A stretch of DNA of 64,000 nt from Fusobacterium varium (GTDB taxonomy: Bacteria; Fusobacteriota; Fusobacteriia; Fusobacteriales; Fusobacteriaceae), in NCBI GenBank assembly GCA_002356455.1, contig AP017968.1, forward strand, positions 1,922,001-1,986,000, written 5' to 3'. Shown here piece after piece: positions 45,434-54,788 of this stretch; position 1 is the stretch's first letter, and every line of letters starts with the position of its first letter. Under the pieces are notes generated by a model. The model did no database searches and had not been told where the DNA came from. It worked only from the letters and a program-made list of their open reading frames with translations. A program made the translations under genes and the position numbers.

Positions 45434-46147
45434 TTAACCTTCTATTATTTCCCCATTTGTAGATATTGTTATAATATTCCAAGGTATCAGTTTACCACTT
45501 TGAAGTAATGCTTTCTTCACTGCATTTACTATTCCACCACAACATGGAACCTGCATACGCACTACAGTAAGTGATTTTATATCATTATTTTCAAGAATTG
45601 CAGTTAATTTATCTGCATAATCCCCTTCATCTAATTTAGGGCATCCTATCAAAGTTATTCTATTTTTCATAAATTTATTATGAAAATCTCCATAAGAATA
45701 TGCTGTACAATCTGCTGCTATCAATAAGTTGGCATTATTAAAATATGGTGCATTTACTGGAACAAGCTTTATTTGTACAGGCCATTGATTTAATTGAGAG
45801 TCTATTTCTTTGCTTTCACAACATTCTGATTTTTCAGCTTTTCTCTCAATAGTTTTAGACTGCATTCCTGGACATCCAAAATGAACGGATGTAGGTAATT
45901 TATCTTTTTTAGCTGCCATATTAGCTTTCACTGCTGCTTCATCATATTCAGCTGCTTCTCTTTCTTCAAAACTGATTGCGTTTACTGGACATCCTGGAAG
46001 GCAATCTCCCAATCCATCACAATAGTCATCTCTCATAAGTTTAGCTTTACCATTCACCATTCCGATTGCACCTTCGTGACAAGCCGAAACACATATCCCA
46101 CAGCCATTACATTTTTCTTCATCAATTTTTATTATTTTTCTTATCAT
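45434..46147 (-). CDS. 4Fe-4S binding protein
   Basis: 237 residues. Two ferredoxin-type cluster motifs in the first 55 residues (CNGCGICVSACHEGAIG and CDGLGDCLPGCPVNAI), then a linker with extra Cys (FGCPGM, ECCES) and a C-terminal domain with DCTAYSYGDFH and QVPCCGGIV, seen in anaerobic iron-sulphur proteins of unknown electron partners. The ATG used lies after GGAGAGGTGA. Probably electron transfer. Confidence 0.85.
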   Translation of the reverse strand: MIRKIIKIDEEKCNGCGICVSACHEGAIGMVNGKAKLMRDDYCDGLGDCLPGCPVNAISFEEREAAEYDEAAVKANMAAKKDKLPTSVHFGCPGMQSKTIERKAEKSECCESKEIDSQLNQWPVQIKLVPVNAPYFNNANLLIAADCTAYSYGDFHNKFMKNRITLIGCPKLDEGDYADKLTAILENNDIKSLTVVRMQVPCCGGIVNAVKKALLQSGKLIPWNIITISTNGEIIEG

Positions 46148-46232
46148 TATATATGTCACCTCTCCATTTATTACATCTTTCTACAAATATATTACTAGAT
46201 TAGAAAAATAAATTCGGTAACATATGGTACAC

Positions 46233-46568
46233 TTAAAATATTTTTTGAACAAGGTACATATAAAATATAGTTCCTCCTAAAATACTTATTAAACTATTTC
46301 TCCTCCAAACATGAAGAAGTACAACTACTGTTACTGCAAGTATTTCAGGAATCCCATGAGGTGATTTAAGTATACTGGTATCTTTCAGACAAAATATAAT
46401 AAGTATTCCAATCACTGCTGGAGGCAGAACTTTTCCCAAATACATCATATATTTTTCTACTGCTTTATTTTTTTTATTCAATACAAGAAAAGGAAAAGCT
46501 CTTAAAAAATATGAAGTAATACCCACTGCGGCTATTATAGAAACTGAATATAAAAATCCTGCCCTCAT
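46233..46568 (-). CDS. azlD: AzlD family branched-chain amino acid exporter subunit
   Basis: 111 residues, four membrane segments; SYFLRAFPFLVLNKK and LGKVLPPAVIGILIIFCLKD are AzlD-type. Works with AzlC, whose gene ends 1 bp upstream. Confidence 0.85.
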   Translation of the reverse strand: MRAGFLYSVSIIAAVGITSYFLRAFPFLVLNKKNKAVEKYMMYLGKVLPPAVIGILIIFCLKDTSILKSPHGIPEILAVTVVVLLHVWRRNSLISILGGTIFYMYLVQKIF

Positions 46569-46569
46569 A

Positions 46570-47280
46570 TTATTTCACTCCTCTTTTCTTTGCTGCTTCT
46601 ATTTTTTTTTCTAATCTTGATTTAAATACAATCAAAAAAATTATTATAATAGCTATAGATGGAATCAGCATATTTTTTGACCCTAAGAAAATTAAACATA
46701 CAAGTCCGCTCAATACCCCTAATATACTTGGTGTTCTTGTTGGAAAAGTAAGAAATTGATCTACAAATATAACTATAAATAAAGCTGTCATTGCAAAATC
46801 TATTCCCTTACTGTTAAAATGTACAGCTGATCCAAGCACTGCTCCCAATACTCCACCTAATATCCAATAAAAATGGCTCAGTCCTGCTATTGCCAGAAAA
46901 AGCTGCTTTCTGTTTACTCCTAATGGAGTTTTGACTGAGCACATAATAGCATATACTTCATCTGTAAGTGTATGTATCATATATGGTCTTACTTTTTTCA
47001 TTTTTTTAAATAAGTCAGTAAAGGATATTCCATAAAGAGCATATCTTGCATTTACTATTAAAGTGGTAATAACTGCTTCTGCTATTCCTGCTCCTCCTGT
47101 TAAAAGATTTAAAAGCACAAACTGCATAGAACCTGAATAAACTCCCATTCCTATAAATAATGCCCAGATAAAATTATATCCATTTCTTTGACACAACAAT
47201 CCAAATGCCATTCCTACAAAAATGTACCCGAAAAAAACCGGCATAGTTGCTTTAAATGCCGCTTTTAATGCTTTTTTCAT
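46570..47280 (-). CDS. azlC: AzlC family branched-chain amino acid exporter subunit
   Basis: 236 residues, about seven membrane segments; GYIFVGMAFGLLCQRNGYN, GSMQFVLLNLL, NARYALYGISF and TDEVYAI are the AzlC signatures. ATG chosen after GAGGGGA. Operon with azlD. Confidence 0.9.
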   Translation of the reverse strand: MKKALKAAFKATMPVFFGYIFVGMAFGLLCQRNGYNFIWALFIGMGVYSGSMQFVLLNLLTGGAGIAEAVITTLIVNARYALYGISFTDLFKKMKKVRPYMIHTLTDEVYAIMCSVKTPLGVNRKQLFLAIAGLSHFYWILGGVLGAVLGSAVHFNSKGIDFAMTALFIVIFVDQFLTFPTRTPSILGVLSGLVCLIFLGSKNMLIPSIAIIIIFLIVFKSRLEKKIEAAKKRGVK

Positions 47281-47330
47281 ATTTCCCCTCACTTTTTATA
47301 TTATAATTTTGTCTGCCCTTTTTTAATTTA

Positions 47331-48131
47331 TTATAAAAAAATTTTTTTTAGATATTCAGCCACTCCATCTTCATCATTTCTGCCAATTACTTTATTCTTA
47401 GGAAGAAGTTCTTTTAATCTTGGATTACAATTTCCCATAAGAAGCCCTTCACCCACTACCTCAAGCATCTCATAATCATTTAACCCATCACCAAAGGATA
47501 TTACTTCTTCAGTATTTATTCCAAATTTTGGGAGAAGTATATCTTTTATTGCACTTCCCTTAGAAACTCCCTTGTTCATTATTTCCAGACATATCGGAAG
47601 AGAAAGAGTAAGATTTATTCTATCCCCAAATTTTTCATTTATTTCATTTTCAAGTTTTCTTATAAGTTTTTCATTTTCATTGATATAAAAAAACTTTATT
47701 ACTTCACTATTTTTTAATTCTGAAAATTTCTTTACATTATAAGTAAATCCTGATTCTTTATGATACTCATGAGCTTCATCTAAAGGTCTTTCAGAAAACC
47801 AAAAGTCATCCTTATAGATACTTTTATGAATATCCTCATTTATATCAAGATCAAATATTTCATTACTTAATTCCTTAGGTATATCCCCTTTGAATATAAT
47901 ATCATTATTTTCATTGTGTATTCTCGCTCCATTTGAACTGATAAGATAAGAATTCAATCCTAGCATTTCTTTGAATTTTAAGGCATCCATATGATGTCTT
48001 CCAGTTGCAATAAAGAACTTTACTCCAAGGCTGGTTACATCTTTTATTACATCTCTTGTGTATCTAGAGATTGTATGCTCAGAATTCAGTAATGTTCCAT
48101 CTAGGTCACATACAATTGCCTTATATTTCAT
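47331..48131 (-). CDS. Cof-type HAD phosphatase
   Basis: 266 residues. HAD motif I CDLDGTLLNSEH, motif II FFIATGRHH, motif III Lys in KGSAIKDIL, motif IV ISFGDGLNDYEML: a complete Cof/YidA-type sugar-phosphate or nucleotide phosphatase. Substrate not predictable. Confidence 0.9.
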   Translation of the reverse strand: MKYKAIVCDLDGTLLNSEHTISRYTRDVIKDVTSLGVKFFIATGRHHMDALKFKEMLGLNSYLISSNGARIHNENNDIIFKGDIPKELSNEIFDLDINEDIHKSIYKDDFWFSERPLDEAHEYHKESGFTYNVKKFSELKNSEVIKFFYINENEKLIRKLENEINEKFGDRINLTLSLPICLEIMNKGVSKGSAIKDILLPKFGINTEEVISFGDGLNDYEMLEVVGEGLLMGNCNPRLKELLPKNKVIGRNDEDGVAEYLKKIFL

Positions 48132-48259
48132 TCATTCCTCCTGCTATTTCCTATTTTTTTAGTATAAGCCTTACTAATTATACCATTTCCCGAAAAAAAA
48201 ACAAGTAAAAATATCAAATTTTTGTTCAATTATTTTTTTAAATTTTAATAAGAATTTTA

Positions 48260-48288
48260 TTGACATGAAGTGTATTTTGTGATATTAT
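48260..48288 (+). promoter_or_regulatory. Promoter of the tRNA pair
   Basis: TTGACA-N17-TATTAT (a shifted TATAAT lies 3 nt further), 20 nt before tRNA-Pro. Confidence 0.75.
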
Positions 48289-48307
48289 AATCTTTGTCAA
48301 CGAAAGT

Positions 48308-48384
48308 CGGAATATAGCGCAGTCCGGTAGCGCATCTGCCTTGGGAGCAGAGGGCCGCAAGTTCGAATCTTGCTATTCCGACCA
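48308..48384 (+). tRNA. tRNA-Pro (anticodon TGG)
   Basis: 77 nt with encoded CCA. Acceptor CGGAATA/TATTCCG, loop CTTGGGA giving TGG, and GTTCGAATC T loop. Confidence 0.95.
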
Positions 48385-48389
48385 TTAAT

Positions 48390-48464
48390 TGGGCTGTCGC
48401 CAAGCGGTAAGGCAACGGACTTTGACTCCGTCATGCGCTGGTTCGAATCCAGCCAGCCCAGCCA
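48390..48464 (+). tRNA. tRNA-Gln (anticodon TTG)
   Basis: 75 nt with encoded CCA. Acceptor TGGGCTG/CAGCCCA, loop CTTTGAC giving TTG, GGTTCGAATCC arm. Five nt after tRNA-Pro, same transcript. Confidence 0.95.
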
Positions 48465-48478
48465 TTTTAATGATAATT

Positions 48479-48511
48479 ATCTCTTAAATAATAAGTTTAA
48501 GAGATTTTTTA
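48479..48511 (+). terminator. Terminator of the tRNA operon
   Basis: ATCTCTTAAA pairs with TTTAAGAGAT, then T6. Confidence 0.8.
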
Positions 48512-48874
48512 TATTTTGAATAATTTTACAATTTAATTATAATGAAGATAAATTAAAAAGATTTTTTAGTACAAGTCAAAATTCTTTTATAACATAATAA
48601 TTAATTAAAAAATAGATGAAATATTTTTATATTTTAATCGATATAAAAAATGAGCAATCCATTTTTACAAAGCAATAAAAAATATTCTAAAAAAATTGAA
48701 ATAAAGAATGTATTCGAACAAAAAATTTTTTTTCATATTATCTTCATTTAAATATTTTCATTCATACAAATAATTCCTTTATAATTTTTAAACCTATATA
48801 TTTTCAGTTTACTTACAGATTATTTTATGCTAATATTATTTATATGACTTATTTATTTCAAGGAGGAAAAAATA
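48512..48874. other. Intergenic region before traT
   Basis: 363 bp, AT-rich, no gene found. A weak promoter for traT (CTTACA-N16-TATTAT) may lie near 48815-48840. Confidence 0.4.
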
Positions 48875-49588
48875 ATGAAAAAATATTTTCTAATAGTGAT
48901 GACTCTTATGTTATTACTTTTATCTGGGTGTAGCTCTTTAGAAACAGCCATAAAAAAAAGAAACTTAGCAACTGAAACTAAACTTTCTGAAACAATATGG
49001 TTAAACCCAGAAAATATAATGGACAAAACAGTTTTTGTACAGGTAAAAAATACTTCAACAAGCAATTTGGATATGGAAAGTGAAATAAAAAATACTTTAA
49101 TAGCAAAAGGGTATAAAATAGTATCTGCTCCTAAAAATGCTAACTACTGGCTTCAAGTAAATATTTTACAATTAGGCAAAATGGACTTGAAGGAATCACA
49201 AGCAGCTTTAAGTGGGGTAGCTGGTGCTGGAATAGGTGCTGCTATTGGAGGATACAATACTGGTTCAGTTAATACAGCTATTGGATGGGGACTTGTTGGT
49301 GGAGCAATCGGAGTTCTTTCAGATGCACTTGTTGAAGATAGCTACTACACAATGATAACTGATATCTTAGTCAGTGAAAAAACTAATACTAAAGTCAGCA
49401 AGCTTTCTATAAATGCAACTACTCAAGGTACTCAGGGTAGAAATATATATGCTACTGAAGATAATGGAGATATGAATAAATATCAAACAAGAGTTGTAAG
49501 TACTGCTAATAAAATGAATCTTGAATTACCAGAAGCTGAACCTCAATTAAAAGGAGAACTTATAAAAACTATTAGTAATATATTCTAA
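48875..49588 (+). CDS. traT: TraT-like outer-membrane lipoprotein
   Basis: 237 residues. Lipoprotein signal (LLLLSGCSS) followed by a strong match to TraT of F-type plasmids: TAIKKRNL, LSETIWL, KNTS, KMDLKESQAALSG, a Gly-rich hydrophobic stretch (AGIGAAIGGYNTGS), DALVEDSYYTMITD, QGTQG and KYQTRVVSTANK..L. TraT gives surface exclusion and serum resistance on plasmids. No conjugation genes are near, so this is a chromosomal-type copy with its own terminator, perhaps serving complement resistance or envelope integrity (inference). Confidence 0.92.
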   Translation: MKKYFLIVMTLMLLLLSGCSSLETAIKKRNLATETKLSETIWLNPENIMDKTVFVQVKNTSTSNLDMESEIKNTLIAKGYKIVSAPKNANYWLQVNILQLGKMDLKESQAALSGVAGAGIGAAIGGYNTGSVNTAIGWGLVGGAIGVLSDALVEDSYYTMITDILVSEKTNTKVSKLSINATTQGTQGRNIYATEDNGDMNKYQTRVVSTANKMNLELPEAEPQLKGELIKTISNIF

Positions 49589-49595
49589 TAATTTA

Positions 49596-49628
49596 AGAGG
49601 ATGAGAAAATATATCATCCTCTTTTTTA
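49596..49628 (+). terminator. Terminator of traT
   Basis: AGAGGATGA pairs with TCATCCTCT, then T6. Confidence 0.85.
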
Positions 49629-49922
49629 TTTTTTATTCTAATTCATGTAATATTGTTTTATCAATAAAAAATTCTAAAATATACTTTACTCTTTTCTTAT
49701 TTTCTGTATTTTTATATTTTCACTCTATTCATACAAACTTGCTTCATCAACTAAAAAACTCTAAATTTATATTTCCATTTGTCTTTTATCTTTATTTAAT
49801 TTTATATTTTCATTTTTAAACATAAATTTATTTTATCAAAATATAAAAATTTATAATTTTATTTTATCATAACTTTATGATAAGATTAATTGAAAATAAT
49901 GAAACTATATATGGAGGTAATG
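49629..49922. other. Intergenic region, no supported gene
   Basis: AT-rich. Two diverged direct copies of a T-rich segment (around 49675-49735 and 49755-49815, sharing TCTAAA.TAT and TATATTTTCA) are visible, perhaps an old duplication. Confidence 0.4.
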
Positions 49923-50867
49923 ATGAAAAAAGTAATTCACAAATTTAGAGATATGCCTGTGGCTCTCACTGGACTCGCACTTGGTATATCAGGTATATCA
50001 GGAGCTCTTGGTACATTTTTAGGAGATATTCCAATTTATATAGGAGATCTTATATCATTTTTTCTGATAACAATAATTTTTATTAAAGACTGTCTTCATT
50101 TTGACCAATTGAAAAATGAATTAAAACATCCTACATTAGGAAGTTTTATTCCTACCATGGATATGACCCTAATGGCATTAGCAGGATTTATTGCAAATTA
50201 TTACTTAACTCTTGGAAGAATTTTATGGTTAGCAGCAATAGGAGTTCATATTATATTCTGCTTTATCTTTTTTTACCACAGAGCAAGAAATTTTGACTTA
50301 AATCATGTTATACCCAGCTGGTTTATTCCGCCAGTTGGAATAGTAGTGGCTTGTGTATCTGGAGCCAGTATGAATTTTCCTAATCTTACTCATATTATAT
50401 TTTATATAGGATTTATTTTATATCTAATTATGCTTCCTATTATGATGTACAGAATAATTTTTATTGAACCTATAGACGATGGAAGACTTCCAACTTTTGC
50501 AATAATGGCAGCTCCGCCTAGTTTATGTCTTGCTGGATATCTAACCGCATTCAGTAATCCTTCTGAAATTATAATATATATACTTCTCCCACTTGCCATA
50601 TTTATGACAGTTCTTGTATATGTATCTTTTTTCAGAATATTAAGGATTACTTTCAATCCAAGTTATGCTTCATTTACATTTCCTTTAGCAATAGGAGCAA
50701 CTGCTGTATTAAAATATTCAAATTATCTTTATGCTTTAAACAGTAAAAATTATACTCTGTGGTATAATATTGGATTATTTTTATCTTTAACTGCTGCTGT
50801 CATAATTACTGTTATATTTCTTAAAATGATTCACTATGTCAGAAAATTTATAATATATGCTGCATAA
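49923..50867 (+). CDS. TDT family transporter (TehA-like)
   Basis: 314 residues from the ATG best spaced from GGAGG. Ten membrane segments; opening KFRDMPVALTGLALGISG and SWFIPPVGIVVACVSG fit the TDT (tellurite-resistance/dicarboxylate/SLAC1-like anion channel) family. Likely moves small anions or dicarboxylates; substrate unknown. Confidence 0.85.
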   Translation: MKKVIHKFRDMPVALTGLALGISGISGALGTFLGDIPIYIGDLISFFLITIIFIKDCLHFDQLKNELKHPTLGSFIPTMDMTLMALAGFIANYYLTLGRILWLAAIGVHIIFCFIFFYHRARNFDLNHVIPSWFIPPVGIVVACVSGASMNFPNLTHIIFYIGFILYLIMLPIMMYRIIFIEPIDDGRLPTFAIMAAPPSLCLAGYLTAFSNPSEIIIYILLPLAIFMTVLVYVSFFRILRITFNPSYASFTFPLAIGATAVLKYSNYLYALNSKNYTLWYNIGLFLSLTAAVIITVIFLKMIHYVRKFIIYAA

Positions 50868-50884
50868 ATTATTAACAATATAGC

Positions 50885-50915
50885 ATCTTGGAATTAATTT
50901 TCCAAGATTTTTTAT
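50885..50915 (+). terminator. Terminator of the TDT gene
   Basis: ATCTTGGAA pairs with TTCCAAGAT, then T5. Confidence 0.8.
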
Positions 50916-51015
50916 TTATATATTTTATTATTTTAAAGAGAGTCAATGTTGTATTCTTCTTGTATATATAGTATAATTTATACGAAGAATTTAAATTACT
51001 TATGAGGTGAATATC

Positions 51016-52131
51016 GTGGATCAAAGAATTGAAAAATTAGCTAAAAATCTTATCAGCCATTCTTGCAGAATAGAAAAGGGTGAAAAAGTTTTAATAGAAT
51101 CTTTTGGAGAAGCTTCTAAAAGTTTGGTAAAAGCTTTAATAAAAGAGGCATATGCAGCTGGAGGATATCCATTTGTAACAAACAAAGATCAAACTTTATT
51201 AAGAGAATTATTAAAAGGGTGCAGTATAGAACAAATAGAAATGATGGCCAAATATGAACTTGAAAGAATGAAGGATATGGATGCCTATATCGCTATCAGA
51301 GGAACTGATAATTCTACTGAGCTGTCAGATGTAGCTGCTGATAAAATGAAAATATATTCTGAATATTTTACTAATCCTGTACATTTAAAAGAAAGAGTAA
51401 ACAATACTAAATGGGTAGTTCTCAGATACCCAAATAATTCTATGGCTCAGCTTGCTGGTACATCACTTGAAGCATTTGAAGATTTTTACTTTGATGTATG
51501 CTGTCTAGATTACTCTAAAATGGAAAAAGCTATGGAATCCTTATCAGTTCTTTTAAGTAAAACTGACAAGGTAAGAATAAAAGGAAATGGTACTGACATA
51601 TCTTTTTCTATCAAAAATATTCCAAATGTAAAATGTTATGGGCTTAGAAATATTCCTGATGGAGAAGTATACACTGCTCCTGTTAAAGATAGTGTCAATG
51701 GAATCATTTCTTATAACACACCATCTAACTATCAAGGGTTTACATTTGAAAATGTAACTTTTGAATTTAAAAATGGAAAAATAATAAAAGCTACAAGCAA
51801 TGACAATGAAAAAATCAACCAAATTTTAGATACTGATGAAGGAGCAAGATATATAGGAGAGTTTGCTATTGGAGTAAATCCATATGTTTTAAAACCTATG
51901 AAAGATACTCTTTTTGATGAAAAAATAGCTGGAAGCATCCATTTTACCCCAGGACAAGCTTATAAAGCTGCAGATAATGGTAATAAATCAAGTATTCACT
52001 GGGATCTTGTTCTAATTCAAAGAGAAGAATGGGGTGGAGGAGAAATCTGGTTTGATGATGTCCTTATCAGAAAAGATGGAATCTTCGTTATTGATGAATT
52101 AAAAGTATTAAATCCAGAAAACTTAAAATAA
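51016..52131 (+). CDS. M29 family aminopeptidase
   Basis: 371 residues. GTG start 6 nt after GAGGTG. M29 (AmpS/AmpT/PepS) features: KGEKVLIESFGEA, GTDISFSI, the metal-ligand region FTFENVTFEFKNGKI, GEFAIGVNP, and H-W-D (SSIHWDLV) near the end. Dizinc or cobalt metallopeptidase that removes N-terminal residues in the cytosol. Followed after 16 bp by the glycosyltransferase fusion. Confidence 0.88.
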   Translation: MDQRIEKLAKNLISHSCRIEKGEKVLIESFGEASKSLVKALIKEAYAAGGYPFVTNKDQTLLRELLKGCSIEQIEMMAKYELERMKDMDAYIAIRGTDNSTELSDVAADKMKIYSEYFTNPVHLKERVNNTKWVVLRYPNNSMAQLAGTSLEAFEDFYFDVCCLDYSKMEKAMESLSVLLSKTDKVRIKGNGTDISFSIKNIPNVKCYGLRNIPDGEVYTAPVKDSVNGIISYNTPSNYQGFTFENVTFEFKNGKIIKATSNDNEKINQILDTDEGARYIGEFAIGVNPYVLKPMKDTLFDEKIAGSIHFTPGQAYKAADNGNKSSIHWDLVLIQREEWGGGEIWFDDVLIRKDGIFVIDELKVLNPENLK

Positions 52132-52147
52132 TTTACTAGGAGGGATA

Positions 52148-53950
52148 ATGAATATTCTTATGGCGCTTTCTCAGCTGGAAGTAACTGGAGCAGAGGTTTA
52201 TGGTGTTACTCTTAGTGATGAACTTATTAAAAGAGGGAACAATGTAATTATAGTTTCAGATACTCTTACTAAAGAGAGTAAAGCTAAATATATAAAATTA
52301 GAATTTAATAAAAGAGGACTCAGTGAACGTATAAATCAAATAAAAACTCTTTTAAAAATAATAAAAGAAAATGATATCCATGTAGTTCATGCACATTCAA
52401 GAGCTTCTTCATGGAGCTCTCAAATAGCATGTAAAATTGCTGGAATACCTCTTATTACATCTACACATGGAAGACAGCCAATACATTTAAGCAGAAAAAT
52501 ATTTAAAGCATTTGGAGATTTAACCATTCCTGTATGTGAAAATATTCAGACACATTTGATAAATGAGCTTGGAGTTTCTTCCAAAAATACTGTGGTATTG
52601 AGAAATCCTATCAATACTTTAGAATACCCTTTTGTGCCTCAAAAAAAAGATGGGAGCAAAAAAATTCTTTCTATAATTGGAAGACTTTCTGGGCCTAAAG
52701 GAGAAGTAGCTTATAAGTTACTGGAACTACTTGCTGATATGGAAAATCTGGAAATAAGATTGATTGGTGGAAAGGATATTCCTGAAAAATTTCAAAAATT
52801 CTTTAAAAATGAAAATATAAAATTTATGGGATATGTAAATGATGTTCCTGAAAAAATAAAAGAATCTGATATTGTTGCAGGTGCTGGAAGAGTAGCAGTT
52901 GAGGGAATCTTATCCGGAAAGCCTGTCATAGCTATTGGTGAAGCAAAATATATTGGACTTATTACAAATAATAATCTATATGAGGCTCTTGCTTCAAATT
53001 TTGGTGATATAGAATTTAAAAATTCTGAGAATTTTAACTGGAATCAGTTAAAAACTGATGTAGAATCAGCTTTCACTCTTACTGAAAAAGAATTGTTTGA
53101 TTTGAGAAACAGTATAGAAAAAGAATTTGATTTGAATATAATCACAGATAAAATTGAAAAGATATATGCCAGATTATATGTTCTTAAAAAAAAATATGAT
53201 ATTCCTGTAATTATGTATCATAGAGTAGTTAATAATGAAAATGAAGGCGGAGTTCATGGTACATATATTACTGCAAAAAAATTTGATGAACATATGAAAT
53301 ATCTTAAAGAACATGACTATGAGCCTATAACATTTAAAGAACTTTTAAAGCTAAACTATAGAAATAGATTCAACAATGGAAAAAAATATATTATACTTAC
53401 CTTCGATGATGGATATGAAGATAATTATAAAATTGCATTTCCTATCTTGAAAAAATATCAATTTAAGTGTATTATATATTTAGTATCGCACTTAAATTAT
53501 AATAAATGGGATGTTGAAGTTCCTGAAAATCCTGAAAAAAAATTCCCACTTATGACTTGGGGTATGATAAAGGAAATGCAGGAATATGGTATAGAATTTG
53601 GTGGTCATACTATGACACATCAAAAACTTGCTCATATACCTTTTGAGCAGGCAAAAGAAGAAATAACTAAATCTACTCAATTTTTAGAAGAAAAATTAGA
53701 AGAAAAACTTGTATGTTTTGCTTATCCTTATGGAGATCTTAATGAACAGGTTAAAGAATTTGTCAGAAATTCTAGTTATTCTTTTGCTGTGGCAACTGAT
53801 TCAGGAGATTTATCTTTTTCTGAAGACTTATTTCAAATCAGAAGAATAGGTATCTTTCCTACAAATAATATGTTAAGTTTCAAAAGAAAAGTACATGGAA
53901 ATTACAATTTTATCAAACTTAGAAGAGAACAGAAATCCTCTAAGTCTTAA
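52148..53950 (+). CDS. Glycosyltransferase (GT4-like) fused to polysaccharide deacetylase
   Basis: 600 residues in two enzymes. Residues 1-350: GT-B glycosyltransferase (GAEVYGVTLSDELIKRG, VVHAHSRASSW, LSIIGRLSGPKG, then AGRVAVEGILSGKPVIA, the nucleotide-sugar site). Residues about 365-590: NodB deacetylase with ILTFDDGYEDN (Asp-Asp), GGHTMTHQKLAH (metal His pair) and CFAYPYGDLNE. A cell-surface sugar could be transferred and de-N-acetylated by the same protein. No signal or membrane helix seen, so it works in the cytosol, unlike most secreted deacetylases. Confidence 0.88.
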   Translation: MNILMALSQLEVTGAEVYGVTLSDELIKRGNNVIIVSDTLTKESKAKYIKLEFNKRGLSERINQIKTLLKIIKENDIHVVHAHSRASSWSSQIACKIAGIPLITSTHGRQPIHLSRKIFKAFGDLTIPVCENIQTHLINELGVSSKNTVVLRNPINTLEYPFVPQKKDGSKKILSIIGRLSGPKGEVAYKLLELLADMENLEIRLIGGKDIPEKFQKFFKNENIKFMGYVNDVPEKIKESDIVAGAGRVAVEGILSGKPVIAIGEAKYIGLITNNNLYEALASNFGDIEFKNSENFNWNQLKTDVESAFTLTEKELFDLRNSIEKEFDLNIITDKIEKIYARLYVLKKKYDIPVIMYHRVVNNENEGGVHGTYITAKKFDEHMKYLKEHDYEPITFKELLKLNYRNRFNNGKKYIILTFDDGYEDNYKIAFPILKKYQFKCIIYLVSHLNYNKWDVEVPENPEKKFPLMTWGMIKEMQEYGIEFGGHTMTHQKLAHIPFEQAKEEITKSTQFLEEKLEEKLVCFAYPYGDLNEQVKEFVRNSSYSFAVATDSGDLSFSEDLFQIRRIGIFPTNNMLSFKRKVHGNYNFIKLRREQKSSKS

Positions 53951-53970
53951 TTTTACTGGGGAGGTTTTTC

Positions 53971-54747
53971 ATGAAAAAAATATTTACTTTACTTTCTGCT
54001 TTCGTTTTATGTTCATCTCTAAGCTTGGCTCAAGGTGAAAATGAATTTCAAATTAAAGCTTTAGCAAAAAACAAAAATAAATTCCAGGTTGGTGCTGCTG
54101 TAGGTGTTACTAATCATTTCTTCAAAGGAGATTCTCTTACTTACCCAATTCCTGTATTAGATGTCAGATATGATGATTTTTATATAGCTGGAATTACTAT
54201 GGGATATGATATGTATAGTGAAGATGATTTTACCCTGTCATTATTTGTTAATCCTCTTGATGGCTTTCCTATAAAAGGAAGCAAATTAGATCATGGATAT
54301 AGAACTATTGATGATAGAAAACCTCAAGTATCTATTGGAGTAGCCTTATCATATGATTTAAATTTCTATGATATGACTGCTTTAGTTGCTTTCTCTGGCG
54401 GAGAAAGAGGAGTAAAAGGAAGTGCTCGTATAATCAAACCTTATAGAGTTACTGATAACTTTATATTGCTTCCATCATTTGGAGCAAGTATATATTCATC
54501 TAATTATGTTGACTACTACTTTGGAATAGACAGCAATGAACTAGGTGGAAAAATAACTGATACTTATTCACCAGATACTGCTTACTCTTTAGGCCTTAGC
54601 TTAGCTGCTGAATATTATCTGAATGATAAAATCACACTTTTAGCTTTTCTGTCTGCTGACAGGTTCTCTTCTGAAATTGGAGATTCTCCTATCATAGATA
54701 ATAACAAGCTTATTATGGTTGGAGCTGGAGTAAAATATTCATTCTAA
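53971..54747 (+). CDS. MipA/OmpV family outer-membrane protein
   Basis: 258 residues. Signal peptide ending SLSLAQG, then a beta-barrel of the MipA/OmpV type: FQVGAAVGVTNHFFKG, YPIPVLDVRYDDFYIAG, the hallmark DYYFGIDSNE, and terminal GAGVKYSF ending in Phe for barrel assembly. In other bacteria it acts as MltA-interacting scaffold or receptor. 20 bp after the fusion gene. Confidence 0.88.
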   Translation: MKKIFTLLSAFVLCSSLSLAQGENEFQIKALAKNKNKFQVGAAVGVTNHFFKGDSLTYPIPVLDVRYDDFYIAGITMGYDMYSEDDFTLSLFVNPLDGFPIKGSKLDHGYRTIDDRKPQVSIGVALSYDLNFYDMTALVAFSGGERGVKGSARIIKPYRVTDNFILLPSFGASIYSSNYVDYYFGIDSNELGGKITDTYSPDTAYSLGLSLAAEYYLNDKITLLAFLSADRFSSEIGDSPIIDNNKLIMVGAGVKYSF

Positions 54748-54757
54748 TTAAAAAGTT

Positions 54758-54788
54758 AAAGAAGCTGAATAAAATCAGCTTCTTTTTT
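54758..54788. terminator. Terminator between MipA-like and corrinoid genes
   Basis: AAGAAGCTGA pairs with TCAGCTTCTT, then T5. It reaches the stop of the convergent corrinoid gene and may serve both. Confidence 0.75.

Noticed and set aside
49601-49819. Possible 72-residue gene after traT
   Set aside because: Its start lies in the traT terminator loop, it has no ribosome site, and it is only T-rich DNA giving Phe/Ile/Leu-rich protein.
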